Source of the DNA: Deltaproteobacteria bacterium
Lineage (GTDB): Bacteria > Myxococcota_A > Polyangia > Polyangiales > Polyangiaceae
Assembly: GCA_016875405.1 (NCBI GenBank)
Contig: VGRJ01000040.1
Location: 1 to 35,668 of the forward strand
Length of the DNA: 35,668 bases
Reading direction: 5' to 3'
In this document: positions 15,766-23,155 of the stretch, one piece after another
Position numbering within the stretch: position 1 is the first letter of the stretch
Layout: each line of letters opens with the position of its first letter
Notes under the pieces: model-generated
What the model was told of the DNA's origin: nothing
What the model saw: only the letters and a program-made list of their open reading frames with translations
Databases searched by the model: none
Translations under genes and position numbers: made by a program

Positions 15766-16845
15766 ATGCGAATCCTCTACGGCGTGGTCGGTGAGGGGAT
15801 GGGCCACGCGATGCGCTCGCGCGTCGTGATCGAGCACCTCCTCGCGCAAGGGCACGATCTCGAGATCATGGCCTCGAGCCGTGCCGTCGCCTTTCTCGAG
15901 CAGCGCTTCGGTCGCGTGAAGCGAATCCGCGGACTGCACATGGTCTACGAGGACAACCTCGTCTCGCGAAGCAAGACGCTGCTCTCGAACTTGCTTCACA
16001 CCGGACTTCGCGGAGTCCCGGCGAACGTCGCCGCCTATTTCGAGCTCATCGCGAGCTTTCGGCCGGAGCTCGTGGTGAGCGACTTCGAGTCCTGGACGTA
16101 CCTCTACGCGCGGGCGCACGGGCTGCCGGTCCTCTCGATCGACAACATGCAGATGCTGAACCGCTGCAAGCACGACAAGGCCATCACCGAGGGGCATCGC
16201 ACCTCGTACCGGGTGAGCCGAGCCTTCGTGAAGGGCAAGCTTCCCGGCTGCAACCACTACCTCGTGACGACGTTCTTCCGACCGCCGGTGAGAAAGAAGC
16301 GGACGACCCTCATCCCCCCGATCCTCCGCCCCGAGATCCTCGAAGCGAAGATCGAGACGGGCGACCACCTGCTCGTCTACCAGACCGGCACGAGTCACGA
16401 CGCGCTGCTTCGTACGCTCGAGAAGACTGGGGTGCCGTGCAGGGTCTACGGGGTGAAGCGCGACCTCTCCGAAGACAAGCGCGTGAAGAACCTCACCTAC
16501 CGCCCGTTCTCCGAGGCGCAGTTCATCCGCGACCTCGCCTCGGCGCGCGGCGTCATCGCGGGCGGGGGCTTCACGCTGATGGGCGAGGCCGTCTACCTGA
16601 AGAAGCCGATGCTCGCGATCCCGCTCGGGCGCCAGTTCGAGCAGCTGATGAACGCCCGGTACCTCGAGAAGCTCGGCTACGGCCGCTGCCTCGAATCGAT
16701 CGAGTCCCCCGAGGTCGTGCACGACTTCATCGACCGGCTCCCGAGCTTCGCCTCGAAGCTCGAGGGCTACGAACAAAAGGGGAATCGCAAGCTCTACGAG
16801 CACCTCGACGCGCTGCTCGACCGGGCGGCTGCGGGCGTCCTCTGA
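15766..16845 (+). CDS. MurG-like (MJ1255-type) glycosyltransferase
   Basis: A 359-residue predicted GT-B-fold glycosyltransferase. The N terminus MRILYGVVGEGMGHAMRSRV carries the Gly-rich loop typical of the family (GxGxGHxxR). The C-terminal donor-site region has FSEAQFIRDLASARGVIAGG, GFTLMGEAVYLKKPMLAIPL and QFEQLMNARYLEKLGYG, which match the MJ1255/Glyco_trans_1_3 group of MurG-like enzymes. No signal peptide or membrane helix is seen, so it probably acts at the inner face of the membrane or in the cytoplasm. Donor and acceptor are unknown. The next gene, the fructose-2,6-bisphosphate enzyme, starts 10 bases after the stop and is surely co-transcribed. Confidence 0.9.
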   Translation: MRILYGVVGEGMGHAMRSRVVIEHLLAQGHDLEIMASSRAVAFLEQRFGRVKRIRGLHMVYEDNLVSRSKTLLSNLLHTGLRGVPANVAAYFELIASFRPELVVSDFESWTYLYARAHGLPVLSIDNMQMLNRCKHDKAITEGHRTSYRVSRAFVKGKLPGCNHYLVTTFFRPPVRKKRTTLIPPILRPEILEAKIETGDHLLVYQTGTSHDALLRTLEKTGVPCRVYGVKRDLSEDKRVKNLTYRPFSEAQFIRDLASARGVIAGGGFTLMGEAVYLKKPMLAIPLGRQFEQLMNARYLEKLGYGRCLESIESPEVVHDFIDRLPSFASKLEGYEQKGNRKLYEHLDALLDRAAAGVL

Positions 16846-16855
16846 CGGGAACGCG

Positions 16856-18100
16856 ATGCAGCACCGCGAAGCGAAGATCGTCCTCGTCATGGTGGGGCTA
16901 CCCGCCCGCGGGAAGTCCTTCCTCGCGCGGAAGCTCGCGCGCTACCTGCGCTGGCTCGGCCAGGACGCGCGCATCTTCAACGTCGGCAGCTACCGCCGAG
17001 AGCGCATCGGCCAGCACAAGCCGGCGTCGTTCTTCGATCCCCAAAACCCCGACGGGAACCGCGCGCGACAGCGGGTCGCCCTCGAGGCCCTCGAGGACGC
17101 CTTCTCTTGGCTTCGAGGAGGCGGCCAGGTGGCGCTGTACGACGCCACCAACTCGACCCGCGCGAGGCGGCGCGTCATCGCCGAGCTCTGCCATCGCGAA
17201 GGCGCCGAGGTCCTGTTCGTCGAGAGCCTGTGCTTCGACCGCACCATCGTCGAGACGAACGTCCGCGAGACGAAGCTCATGTCGCCCGACTACGTCGGGG
17301 TGAGCACCGAGGAGGCGCTGCGGGATTTTCGCGAGCGCATCGCGCACTACGAGCGCGCGTACGAGCCCGTCGACGACAGCGAACAGAGCTTCGTCAAGGT
17401 GATCGACGGAGGGCGGCAAGTGGTGGTCAACCGAGTCGATGGGCCGCTGCTCGCGCGGGTCGTGGCGCTGCTCCTCAACTCACGGCTCACGCGCCACACC
17501 ATCTGGCTCACGCGACACGGTGAGAGCATCTACAACAAGGAGCGGCGTCTCGGGGGGGACTCGCCCCTGAGCCCGCGCGGCGAGGCGTTCGCCACGGCAC
17601 TCGGCGCGCACTTCACGCCGCCGCCCCCTGGACTCGCCGTCTGGACGAGCACGCTCCAGCGGACCGTCCAGACCGCGGATGCGCTCGGGCTGCCGACCAC
17701 CGCGTGGCGTCAGCTCGACGAGATCGACGCCGGGGTATGCGACGGGCTCACCTACGACGAGATGGCGCGCCGAATGCCCGACGTCTACGCGGCGCGGAAG
17801 GCCGACAAGCTCCGCTTTAGGTTTCCGCAAGGCGAGTCGTACCTCGACGTCATCCACCGACTCGAGCCGCTGATCCTCGAGCTCGAGCGACAGACGGCGC
17901 CGACGTTGATCGTCGGGCATCAAGCGGTGCTGCGGACGCTCTACGCGTACTTGGTGGGCGACCCGATCGAGAACTGCCCCCACATGACGCTACCGCTCCA
18001 TACCCTGATCGAGCTGACCCCGAACGCCTACGGCTGCGACGAGAAGCGGACGCTCCTCACGCGAGCGGTCGAGGAGCGCCACAGCATCATCCCGAGCTGA
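16856..18100 (+). CDS. Bifunctional 6-phosphofructo-2-kinase/fructose-2,6-bisphosphatase, eukaryote-type
   Basis: A 414-residue two-domain protein colinear with the eukaryotic enzyme that makes and breaks fructose 2,6-bisphosphate. The kinase domain (about 6-205) has the Walker A motif GLPARGKS (14-21), then RYLRWLGQDARIFNVGSYRR, YDATNSTRARRR, FVESLC and KLMSPDY. The phosphatase domain (about 215-400) has LTRHGESIYN (His221), GGDSPLSPRGEAFA, VWTSTLQRTVQTADALG, DEIDAGVCDGLTYDE (Glu289), FPQGESYLDVIHRLEPLI, GHQAVLRTLYAYL (His355) and PLHTLIELTPNAYGC. All principal active-site residues look intact, so both activities are plausible. It follows the glycosyltransferase by 10 bases. The physiological substrate in bacteria is not established, and a sugar-phosphate other than fructose 6-phosphate is possible. 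Confidence 0.92.
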   Translation: MQHREAKIVLVMVGLPARGKSFLARKLARYLRWLGQDARIFNVGSYRRERIGQHKPASFFDPQNPDGNRARQRVALEALEDAFSWLRGGGQVALYDATNSTRARRRVIAELCHREGAEVLFVESLCFDRTIVETNVRETKLMSPDYVGVSTEEALRDFRERIAHYERAYEPVDDSEQSFVKVIDGGRQVVVNRVDGPLLARVVALLLNSRLTRHTIWLTRHGESIYNKERRLGGDSPLSPRGEAFATALGAHFTPPPPGLAVWTSTLQRTVQTADALGLPTTAWRQLDEIDAGVCDGLTYDEMARRMPDVYAARKADKLRFRFPQGESYLDVIHRLEPLILELERQTAPTLIVGHQAVLRTLYAYLVGDPIENCPHMTLPLHTLIELTPNAYGCDEKRTLLTRAVEERHSIIPS

Positions 18101-18104
18101 CGCG

Positions 18105-18117
18105 GGCGGTGGCCGCC
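18105..18117. terminator. Small GC hairpin between convergent genes
   Basis: GGCGG-TGG-CCGCC lies between the stops of the kinase/phosphatase gene and the Hsp20 gene. The stem is only five pairs with no U-tract; a weak bidirectional terminator at best. Confidence 0.22.
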
Positions 18118-18123
18118 GCGAGG

Positions 18124-18483
18124 TCAGTTCACTTTCTTGACTTCGATCAATCTCGAGCGGAGCGTGGGGCTCTTGCCGACCTTCACGGTGAGCACGCCGC
18201 TCGCGAGCGACGCGTCGATGGCCTCGACGTCCACGCCCTCGGGAAGGGGCACGCTGGCGATGTAGCGTAGCGGCTCTGCCCAGCCCTCGGTGAGGGTCTG
18301 AGCGGCGTCGAGCTCGAGCCGCCCCGCCTCGAACCGGAGCGTGAGCCCTTCATCGGCGACGCCGGGGACGTCGAAGCGGAAGAGCCACGCGTCAGGGCTC
18401 TCGAAGGCGTCGAGGGTCGGCGCGACACGACGGCAGGTCTTTCGGGAAGGGGTGGGAGACGAGCTGGGATTCGACGGGTTCAT
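18124..18483 (-). CDS. Hsp20-family small heat-shock protein
   Basis: A 119-residue protein with an alpha-crystallin domain, an ATP-independent holdase that binds unfolding proteins. Residues about 25-110 follow the family course: WLFRFDVPGVADEGLTLRFE, LRYIASVPLPEGVDVEAIDA, and the AxxxxGVLTV signature in ASLASGVLTVKV. The N-terminal arm is Ser/Pro/Thr-rich and short. AGGAGGA lies seven bases before ATG 18483. It is 28 bases downstream of a second Hsp20 gene on the same strand, so the two form an operon and may make mixed oligomers. The C-terminal IxI/V motif used for oligomer contacts is not clear; the end is RSRLIEVKKVN. Confidence 0.88.
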   Translation of the reverse strand: MNPSNPSSSPTPSRKTCRRVAPTLDAFESPDAWLFRFDVPGVADEGLTLRFEAGRLELDAAQTLTEGWAEPLRYIASVPLPEGVDVEAIDASLASGVLTVKVGKSPTLRSRLIEVKKVN

Positions 18484-18511
18484 AGCGTTGTCCTCCTGGC
18501 GACCGGGCCTT

Positions 18512-18967
18512 TCACACGATGGAAACGGGGATGCTGCGAGGAGCGGCTGCAGCGACCTTCGGGAGCCTCACGGAGAGGACACCCGCGCGGAGCTCCGCGG
18601 TCACGCAGCCGATGTCGACCGGGCAAGGGAGCTCGATGGCGCGCGACAGCGTGGCCCCGTGGCGGTCGGTTCGGAGCGGCTTGTAACCCTCCGGCGCATC
18701 GACACGGCGCTCGGCGCGCAGGTGAAGCATTGCCCCCTCGACGCGGACCTCGACGGCGTCACCAGCCACGCCAGGCAGCTCGGCGTGGTACGCGAGCGCG
18801 CTGCCCTCGTCGACGAGGCGCTCGCGCAGGCCCGGCCGACGCGCGGCGGTCCTTGGACGGTGGGCGTCGAGGGCGCTCCAGAGCTCACGCTCCATGGCGT
18901 AGAGCTCCCTCACCACGCGCGACATGTCGGGGTGGGCGAATCTCCAATCACGATCGAGGCTCAGCAT
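18512..18967 (-). CDS. Hsp20-family small heat-shock protein
   Basis: A 151-residue alpha-crystallin-type chaperone, first gene of the two-gene Hsp20 operon. ATG 18967 is preceded by AAAGGAGA; the reading further upstream has no site. The family motifs are ALAYHAELPGVAGDAVEVRV, LSRAIELPCPVDIGCVTAEL and the signature AELRAGVLSVRLPK. The end RSIPVSIV carries an IPV/SIV-like tail that can serve as the C-terminal I-x-I/V anchor. The N-terminal arm with MLSLDRDWRFAHPDMSRVVR is aromatic and amphipathic, as usual for the substrate-binding arm. A possible promoter with a good -35 lies about 115 bases upstream. Confidence 0.9.
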   Translation of the reverse strand: MLSLDRDWRFAHPDMSRVVRELYAMERELWSALDAHRPRTAARRPGLRERLVDEGSALAYHAELPGVAGDAVEVRVEGAMLHLRAERRVDAPEGYKPLRTDRHGATLSRAIELPCPVDIGCVTAELRAGVLSVRLPKVAAAAPRSIPVSIV

Positions 18968-19079
18968 GGACGTTCTCCTTTCGGGCGAGTGGATGACGAT
19001 CGCGGAGCGGCACTCGCGCCGAGAGGCTCGGCGCCACCGCAACGCCTCGGCCCTTGCAGGCCACATCGTCGCAACTCCA

Positions 19080-19107
19080 CGAATAAGTCTGGGCGGTACC
19101 GTGTCAA
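19080..19107 (-). promoter_or_regulatory. Possible promoter of the Hsp20 operon
   Basis: On the minus strand TTGACA (19107-19102) is a perfect -35. TATTCG (19085-19080) follows 16 bases later as a weak -10. It would give a leader of about 105 bases to ATG 18967. The element does not match a sigma-32 or CIRCE heat-shock control site, and I see none nearby. Confidence 0.3.
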
Positions 19108-19136
19108 GCGGCCCTCCTCGGGATCAGCGCGACACG

Positions 19137-19262
19137 GCGGCGGTCGGGCACGCGCTCGGCGACGCGACCTCGGAGTCCGTGGAAGCGGTCTCGCTCGTGC
19201 TCACCGGTCAACTCGGCGAGGTGATGCGCGAGTCGGCGCGCTTCGCAGTGACGGTCGCGCAG
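19137..19262 (+). pseudogene. Vestige of a Lon-type protease domain
   Basis: One plus-strand frame in the 415-base gap between the Hsp20 operon and the binding-protein gene reads SLVLTGQLGEVMRESARFAV (about 19191-19250). LTGxLGxVMxESA is a signature of the Lon proteolytic domain. Just before it, AVGHALGDATSESVEA resembles the preceding Lon segment (VATGLAW...VEA) with several residues missing. The catalytic Ser and Lys, which lie further downstream in Lon, are absent, and the frame then turns into Arg-rich sequence. No start signal is seen. I read this as the remains of a lon paralogue; its place beside two heat-shock genes makes sense for a former protein-quality-control cluster. The match rests on about 20 residues. 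Confidence 0.5.
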
Positions 19263-19320
19263 CGGACGCCCGTCGCGGAGCCCGGCCGGCCCCGGGCTCG
19301 AAGAGCACGGCTCGATGCGA

Positions 19321-19340
19321 CGACCTCACTGACGAGGTCG
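19321..19340 (+). promoter_or_regulatory. Inverted repeat upstream of the binding-protein gene
   Basis: CGACCTC-ACTGAC-GAGGTCG is a perfect seven-base inverted repeat with a six-base spacer, ending 28 bases before the TATGCT box. It is placed where a regulator of that promoter could bind, but could be a chance or former coding sequence. Confidence 0.3.
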
Positions 19341-19368
19341 CTCGGTTTCGCGAGCGGGGTTGAGAGGG

Positions 19369-19374
19369 TATGCT
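19369..19374 (+). promoter_or_regulatory. Putative -10 box (TATGCT)
   Basis: TATGCT ends eight bases before ATG 19383, with no ribosome-binding site between. Same arrangement as at msrA and the glutaredoxin-like gene. Confidence 0.42.
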
Positions 19375-19382
19375 CCGTCGTC

Positions 19383-20987
19383 ATGAGCCGTGCCGCCTCG
19401 CTCGTGGATCGCCTGCACGCGGTCCTGCTCGTCGGGGCGCTCGTGGGGCCGGCGGGGTGCTCGCTCTCGAACGTCGCCGTCGACGCGTGCAAGACCGATC
19501 TCGCGTGTGAGTCGACGTTCGGCGTCGGGAGCCGCTGCGAGCCGAGCGGCTACTGCAGCGCGCCGACGGCCTGCGATACGGGGCACGACTGTCGGGCTCG
19601 CCACGGCGGCGGAGCCTGCGTCGAGGGGCTCTGCCGCGCGACACTTCCAAGCGATCCGACTGGGGCCTGCACCACGTTCGATCCCGACACGCTCCCAGGC
19701 ACGCGGCTCACCGGCGACGACGCACCCGTCTTGGTGGGCGCGATGGTGCTCCCGGGCAGCGATTTCTCGCCTCCCATCCTCGACGCTGCGCGCCTTGCGA
19801 TTCGCGACATCAACAGCGTCGGAGGCGTCACCGATGGGCGCACGCTCGGGCTCGTCGTGTGCGACACCGGAGGTCCGATGAACTCGCTCGGCGGCGACGA
19901 ACGCCGCGCGAGGATCCACGCGGTGGTGGACTACCTCGGAGGAACGCTCGGGGTCCCGTACGTCGTCGGACCGCTGACGTCCGGGGACGCGATCTTCGCC
20001 GTGTCGCGCGCCGTCGCGCGCCAGCTCCCGACCGCGTTCGTGTCTCCCTCGGCGACGAGCCCGGCGCTGACGCTCGAACCCGATCGCCTCTCGCAGGACG
20101 TCCCCTACGGGCTCTTCTGGCGCACCGCCCCGAGCGATCAGCTGCAAGGCCAAGTCCTCGCGAAGAGCGTCGTGGGCTCGTACCCGAGCCCGCTCGACCC
20201 TGGAAAGATCGCGCACGTCGCGGTCGCGTTTCGCGACGATGCGTACGGCCAGGGGCTAGCGGACGCGTTCCTCAAGTCGTTTCAAGGCAAGACCACGCTG
20301 ATCAAATTCGCCATCGGGGCCGAGCTCGCGCCCGTCGTCACCGACGTCGCCGCCGCGGGTCCCGACGGCGTGATGTTCGTGGATGTCGGCGGCGATCGCG
20401 CCCTCGAGTTCATCGCGGCGATGGCGAAGGCTCCGGCGCTCGCGTCTCGACCGCTCTACCTCGCCGACGGCTCGAAGAACGAAGGGCTCCTCGATCCAAA
20501 GCTCGCCGCCGACGTCCGGACGATCATCTACGACCAGACCTTCGGCACCGTCGCCGCGGCGCCAGAGGGGCCGCTCTTCGACGTCTTCCAGGCGAGCTAC
20601 AAGTCCGAGTTCGGCGGCACCGATCCGGCGAACAGCGCCTTCACCGCGAACGGCTACGACGCCGCCTACCTCGGGGCGGCGGCGCTCGTCTATGCCGCGC
20701 AGACCGGCGCAGCGTTCGATGGACTCGGCATCGCCGAGGGGCTCGCGCGGCTCGTGCCCGGCGGTCCCAAGGTCGACGTCGGCAAGACGCAGTGGGGCGC
20801 GTTGAAGGGCTACCTCACGAGCGGCGAGCGAAAGGCCGACATCACGGGGATCTCCGGCGCGCTCGACTTCGACGCGTCGACGGGCGAAGCACCGGCGCCG
20901 ATCGAGATCTGGCAGCCGACCATGCTCTCGACGGCGTGCAACGGAAAGCCTCCGTGCTTCAGGCGGCTTGCAGTGGTCACACCATGA
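19383..20987 (+). CDS. Periplasmic ligand-binding lipoprotein (branched-chain amino-acid receptor type) with Cys-rich tether
   Basis: Predicted 534-residue lipoprotein. The signal peptide ends in GPAGC (Cys26). Residues about 35-90 contain a dozen cysteines (for example GSRCEPSGYCSAPTACDTGH), a disulfide-rich module. The rest is a periplasmic binding-protein fold of the LivJ/ABC type: VLVGAMVLPGSDFSPPILDA, ARLAIRDINSVGGVTDGRTL, VVGPLTSGDAIFAVSRAVAR, FVSPSATSPALT, FRDDAYGQGLADAFLKSF and GYDAAYLGAAALVYA. In the family this fold binds amino acids or small amides. No permease or ATPase gene is in the window, so it may be a receptor rather than a transporter part. Its stop overlaps the cutA start as ATGA. 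Confidence 0.9.
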   Translation: MSRAASLVDRLHAVLLVGALVGPAGCSLSNVAVDACKTDLACESTFGVGSRCEPSGYCSAPTACDTGHDCRARHGGGACVEGLCRATLPSDPTGACTTFDPDTLPGTRLTGDDAPVLVGAMVLPGSDFSPPILDAARLAIRDINSVGGVTDGRTLGLVVCDTGGPMNSLGGDERRARIHAVVDYLGGTLGVPYVVGPLTSGDAIFAVSRAVARQLPTAFVSPSATSPALTLEPDRLSQDVPYGLFWRTAPSDQLQGQVLAKSVVGSYPSPLDPGKIAHVAVAFRDDAYGQGLADAFLKSFQGKTTLIKFAIGAELAPVVTDVAAAGPDGVMFVDVGGDRALEFIAAMAKAPALASRPLYLADGSKNEGLLDPKLAADVRTIIYDQTFGTVAAAPEGPLFDVFQASYKSEFGGTDPANSAFTANGYDAAYLGAAALVYAAQTGAAFDGLGIAEGLARLVPGGPKVDVGKTQWGALKGYLTSGERKADITGISGALDFDASTGEAPAPIEIWQPTMLSTACNGKPPCFRRLAVVTP

Positions 20988-21310
20988 ACGACGACGACGC
21001 GCTGGTGGTGCTCTCGACGGTGCCGGTTCGCGATGGGCACGCCGAGCGGATCGCTCGCGTGCTCGTCGAGGCCGGAGTGGCGGCGTGCGTGAACGTCCTC
21101 GGCCCCGTCCGCTCGATCTACCGATGGGACGGAGAGCTCTGCGACGACCTGGAGCAACAGCTCGTCATCAAGACGCGCGCCTCGCGCTACGCCGCGCTCG
21201 AGGAGCTGCTGCGGCGCGAGCACCCGTACGACGTCCCCGAGATCCTCGCCTTGCCCGCCACCCTGGGCAGCGCGAGCTACCTCTCGTGGCTCCGCGACCA
21301 CACGAGCTAG
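20984..21310 (+). CDS. cutA: CutA-like divalent-cation tolerance protein
   Basis: A 108-residue small trimeric protein of the CutA1 family. Hallmarks are VVLSTVPVRDGHAERIARVL, GVAACVNVLGPVRSIYRWDG, the LVIKTRASRYAALEELLRRE helix, and HPYDVPEILALPATLGSASY with a terminal SYLSWL. The conserved Cys in AACVN is present. Family members bind divalent metal ions, and in E. coli the gene was found by copper tolerance, though its true function is still unclear. ATG 20984 overlaps the upstream stop by four bases (ATGA), so translation is coupled to the binding-protein gene. A perfect palindrome TGCGTCGACGCA (21325-21336) lies in the short convergent gap after the stop. Confidence 0.94.
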   Translation: MNDDDALVVLSTVPVRDGHAERIARVLVEAGVAACVNVLGPVRSIYRWDGELCDDLEQQLVIKTRASRYAALEELLRREHPYDVPEILALPATLGSASYLSWLRDHTS

Positions 21311-21357
21311 CGGCACGAGCCCGATGCGTCGACGCAGGCCGCGGTACGAGGCCGAGC

Positions 21358-21812
21358 TCAGCGTGGGCCGTGCGTATCGATGACGCGCCAGCTTCCGTCG
21401 GCCTCGCGACACGCGGTGCCGTAGACCTCCTCGTCGCGACCTCCGACGTTCGCGCGTACCTGAAATTCACGGCACGGCGCGACCATTTGGACGCTCGTAG
21501 GTTCGAACGGGGTCACTGCGTCGGCCCCGCCGGTGTCGGGGTTTACCCAACGCACCTCCTCGTAGGTGCGCGCGACATCTGCCGCTCGTCGAGCGCGTCC
21601 ATCTGCCGGCCGACCTCGGCGCCGAGTAGCGCGCCGAGGATCCCGCCGAGGATCGCACCTCCGGCGTTACCGTGAGCGAGCGCCGCGCCCGCGAGCGCGC
21701 CCGCGCCGACACCGACCACGGCACCCGACTGCTGCTGGATGCGACAGCCCCCAACGAGCGACACCAGCACCACCGAGCCCACGATCGTCAGGGAGCGCAC
21801 CTTCACGTCCAC
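21358..21812 (-). pseudogene. Glycine-zipper surface-antigen lipoprotein, split by a frameshift
   Basis: From GTG 21812 (GTG 21806 is an alternative) the product begins VRSLTIVGSVVLVSLVGGC, a lipoprotein signal. A glycine-zipper segment follows: GAVVGVGAGALAGAALAHGN and AGGAILGGILGALLGAEVGR. After QMDALDERQMSRA the frame runs to an early stop (TAA at 21543). One base out of register, the family sequence continues: TYEEVRWVNPDTGGADAVTP, then CREFQVRANVG and VYGTACREADGSWRVID, the C-terminal domain of 17-kDa surface antigens. Restoring one base near 21560-21570 joins the parts. It lies 73 bases downstream of the PP2C gene on the same strand. This is either a genuine null mutation or a sequencing error in a GCGCGC stretch. 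Confidence 0.8.
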
Positions 21813-21885
21813 TGGCGCCGCAACGCACGGGCCACACGCCCAGGTTCAAGAAGCAGCGCGACGAAGCACCGCGGAGCGACTTGAC

Positions 21886-23106
21886 CTAGATCACGTCCTC
21901 GCCACCCTCGGACGAGAGGTCGAGCGACAGGCGGCTCCCGAGCCGGTCGAGCAAGGTCACCCCGAGCTGGGGCCGCTCCTTCACGAGCTCCCAGAACGCG
22001 TCCTTCTTCAGGCGCAAGACGCGCGCGACATCCACCGTGACGAGAGACGCACGAGCCACGCGGGGCGCGAGCAAGGTGGTGGCCCCGGCGTGGGCCCCCG
22101 CGAGGAGCTCCCGCGAGCCCTCCCCCGCGCGGGCCTCGAGCTTTCCGTCGAGGAGCACGAGCAGCTCGGCGCACGGCTTGCCCCCCTCGAGCACCACCTC
22201 GTCGTCGAAGTAGTCGTCGATCTCGCACGACTCGAGGATGCGCGTGAGCACGGCCATCCCGAGGCCCTCGAAGAGGAACAGCGCCTCGAGCGCCTCGAAC
22301 TTGCCGACGAGCTCGCTGCTCATCTCGTCGACGATCTCGATCTCGGGGTCGTCCGGGTGAATCCCGACGGCGACGACCGTCACGTTGTCGTGACCGCCGG
22401 ACGCATTGGCGAACGCGACGAGATCTCGCGGGATCCCCGCGAGATCGCGAGTCTCGAGGGCGTCGTCGAGCAAACCGTCGTCTTCGAGGTAGTCGGCGAG
22501 CCCGTCGGAGCAGAGGAGGAAGCGATCGCCGGGCGCGACGTCGAGGCAGAGCACGTCGGCGTGCACGTCCGGTTGGGTCCCCACGGCGCGGGTGAGGACG
22601 TGGGCGAAGGGGTGATCGGCGACCTCGTCGGCGCGGATGAGCCCGGCGAGGTAGAGCTCGTTCGACATCGTGTGGTCGTTGGTGAGCTGGCTCACCTTGC
22701 CGTGCCGCGACAAGTAGAGGCGGCTGTCGCCGACGTGAGCGCACACGGCCTTGTCCCCGATGACGAGGAGCAGCGTGAGCGTACAGCCCATCCCCGCCCG
22801 CTCGTCATCCTCGCTCGCGAGGTCGTAGATCGCCGTCGACGCGGTCTCGACGAGATCGCGCACGAGCTCGCGGAGGTCATCCTGCGACGCCTCGCCGCGC
22901 CCGAAGCGCGCAATCTCCTCGGACACGCGCCGGATCTCCGTCCGGAGGACCTCGATCGCCGTCGCCGAGGCGACCTCGCCCGCGAGGTGTCCCCCCATGC
23001 CATCGCAGACGACGTAGAGCCCGAGCTCATCGTCGACGAGGAACGCGTCCTCGTTCTGCTCGCGCGTGCGACCGACGTCGGTCTGTCCATGGCCGCGCGC
23101 GTGCAT
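21886..23106 (-). CDS. PP2C-type Ser/Thr phosphatase fused to a cyclic-nucleotide-binding domain
   Basis: A 406-residue cytoplasmic protein. The N-terminal two thirds are a metal-dependent PP2C phosphatase: GQTDVGRTREQNEDAFLVDD, LYVVCDGMGGHLAGEVASA (metal-binding Asp35), GCTLTLLLVIGDKAVCAHVG, DSRLYLSRHGKVSQLTNDHT, DRFLLCSDGLADYLEDD and ASGGHDNVTVVAV. The last 135 or so residues form a cNMP-binding beta-roll: FLFEGLGMAVLTRILESCEI, VLEGGKPCAELLVLLDGKLE and SRELLAGAHAGATTLLAPRV. This suggests a phosphatase whose activity or location responds to a cyclic nucleotide or other small ligand; the phosphate-binding-cassette Arg is not evident, so ligand binding is uncertain. ATG 23106 gives the canonical N terminus. 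It is 49 bases downstream of plsY, and probably opposes one or more Ser/Thr kinases elsewhere. Confidence 0.93.
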   Translation of the reverse strand: MHARGHGQTDVGRTREQNEDAFLVDDELGLYVVCDGMGGHLAGEVASATAIEVLRTEIRRVSEEIARFGRGEASQDDLRELVRDLVETASTAIYDLASEDDERAGMGCTLTLLLVIGDKAVCAHVGDSRLYLSRHGKVSQLTNDHTMSNELYLAGLIRADEVADHPFAHVLTRAVGTQPDVHADVLCLDVAPGDRFLLCSDGLADYLEDDGLLDDALETRDLAGIPRDLVAFANASGGHDNVTVVAVGIHPDDPEIEIVDEMSSELVGKFEALEALFLFEGLGMAVLTRILESCEIDDYFDDEVVLEGGKPCAELLVLLDGKLEARAGEGSRELLAGAHAGATTLLAPRVARASLVTVDVARVLRLKKDAFWELVKERPQLGVTLLDRLGSRLSLDLSSEGGEDVI

Positions 23107-23155
23107 GTCCCGGAGGGAGTACCACGGGAGACCGTCGCAAGAAACCTCGACGGGC

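Noticed and set aside
7889-18100. A functional operon linking gpmA with the fructose-2,6-bisphosphatase
   Set aside because: The two histidine-phosphatase-fold genes are over 8 kb apart on opposite strands with many genes between.
18968-19136. Heat-shock control element (CIRCE or sigma-32 promoter) for the Hsp20 operon
   Set aside because: No TTAGCACTC-type inverted repeat and no CCCCAT-type -10 at suitable spacing was found; only a sigma-70-like -35 is seen.
21325-21336. TGCGTCGACGCA palindrome as terminator or operator
   Set aside because: The 12-base palindrome has no loop and lies between convergent stops; such GC palindromes arise easily here and nothing nearby suggests a binding site.
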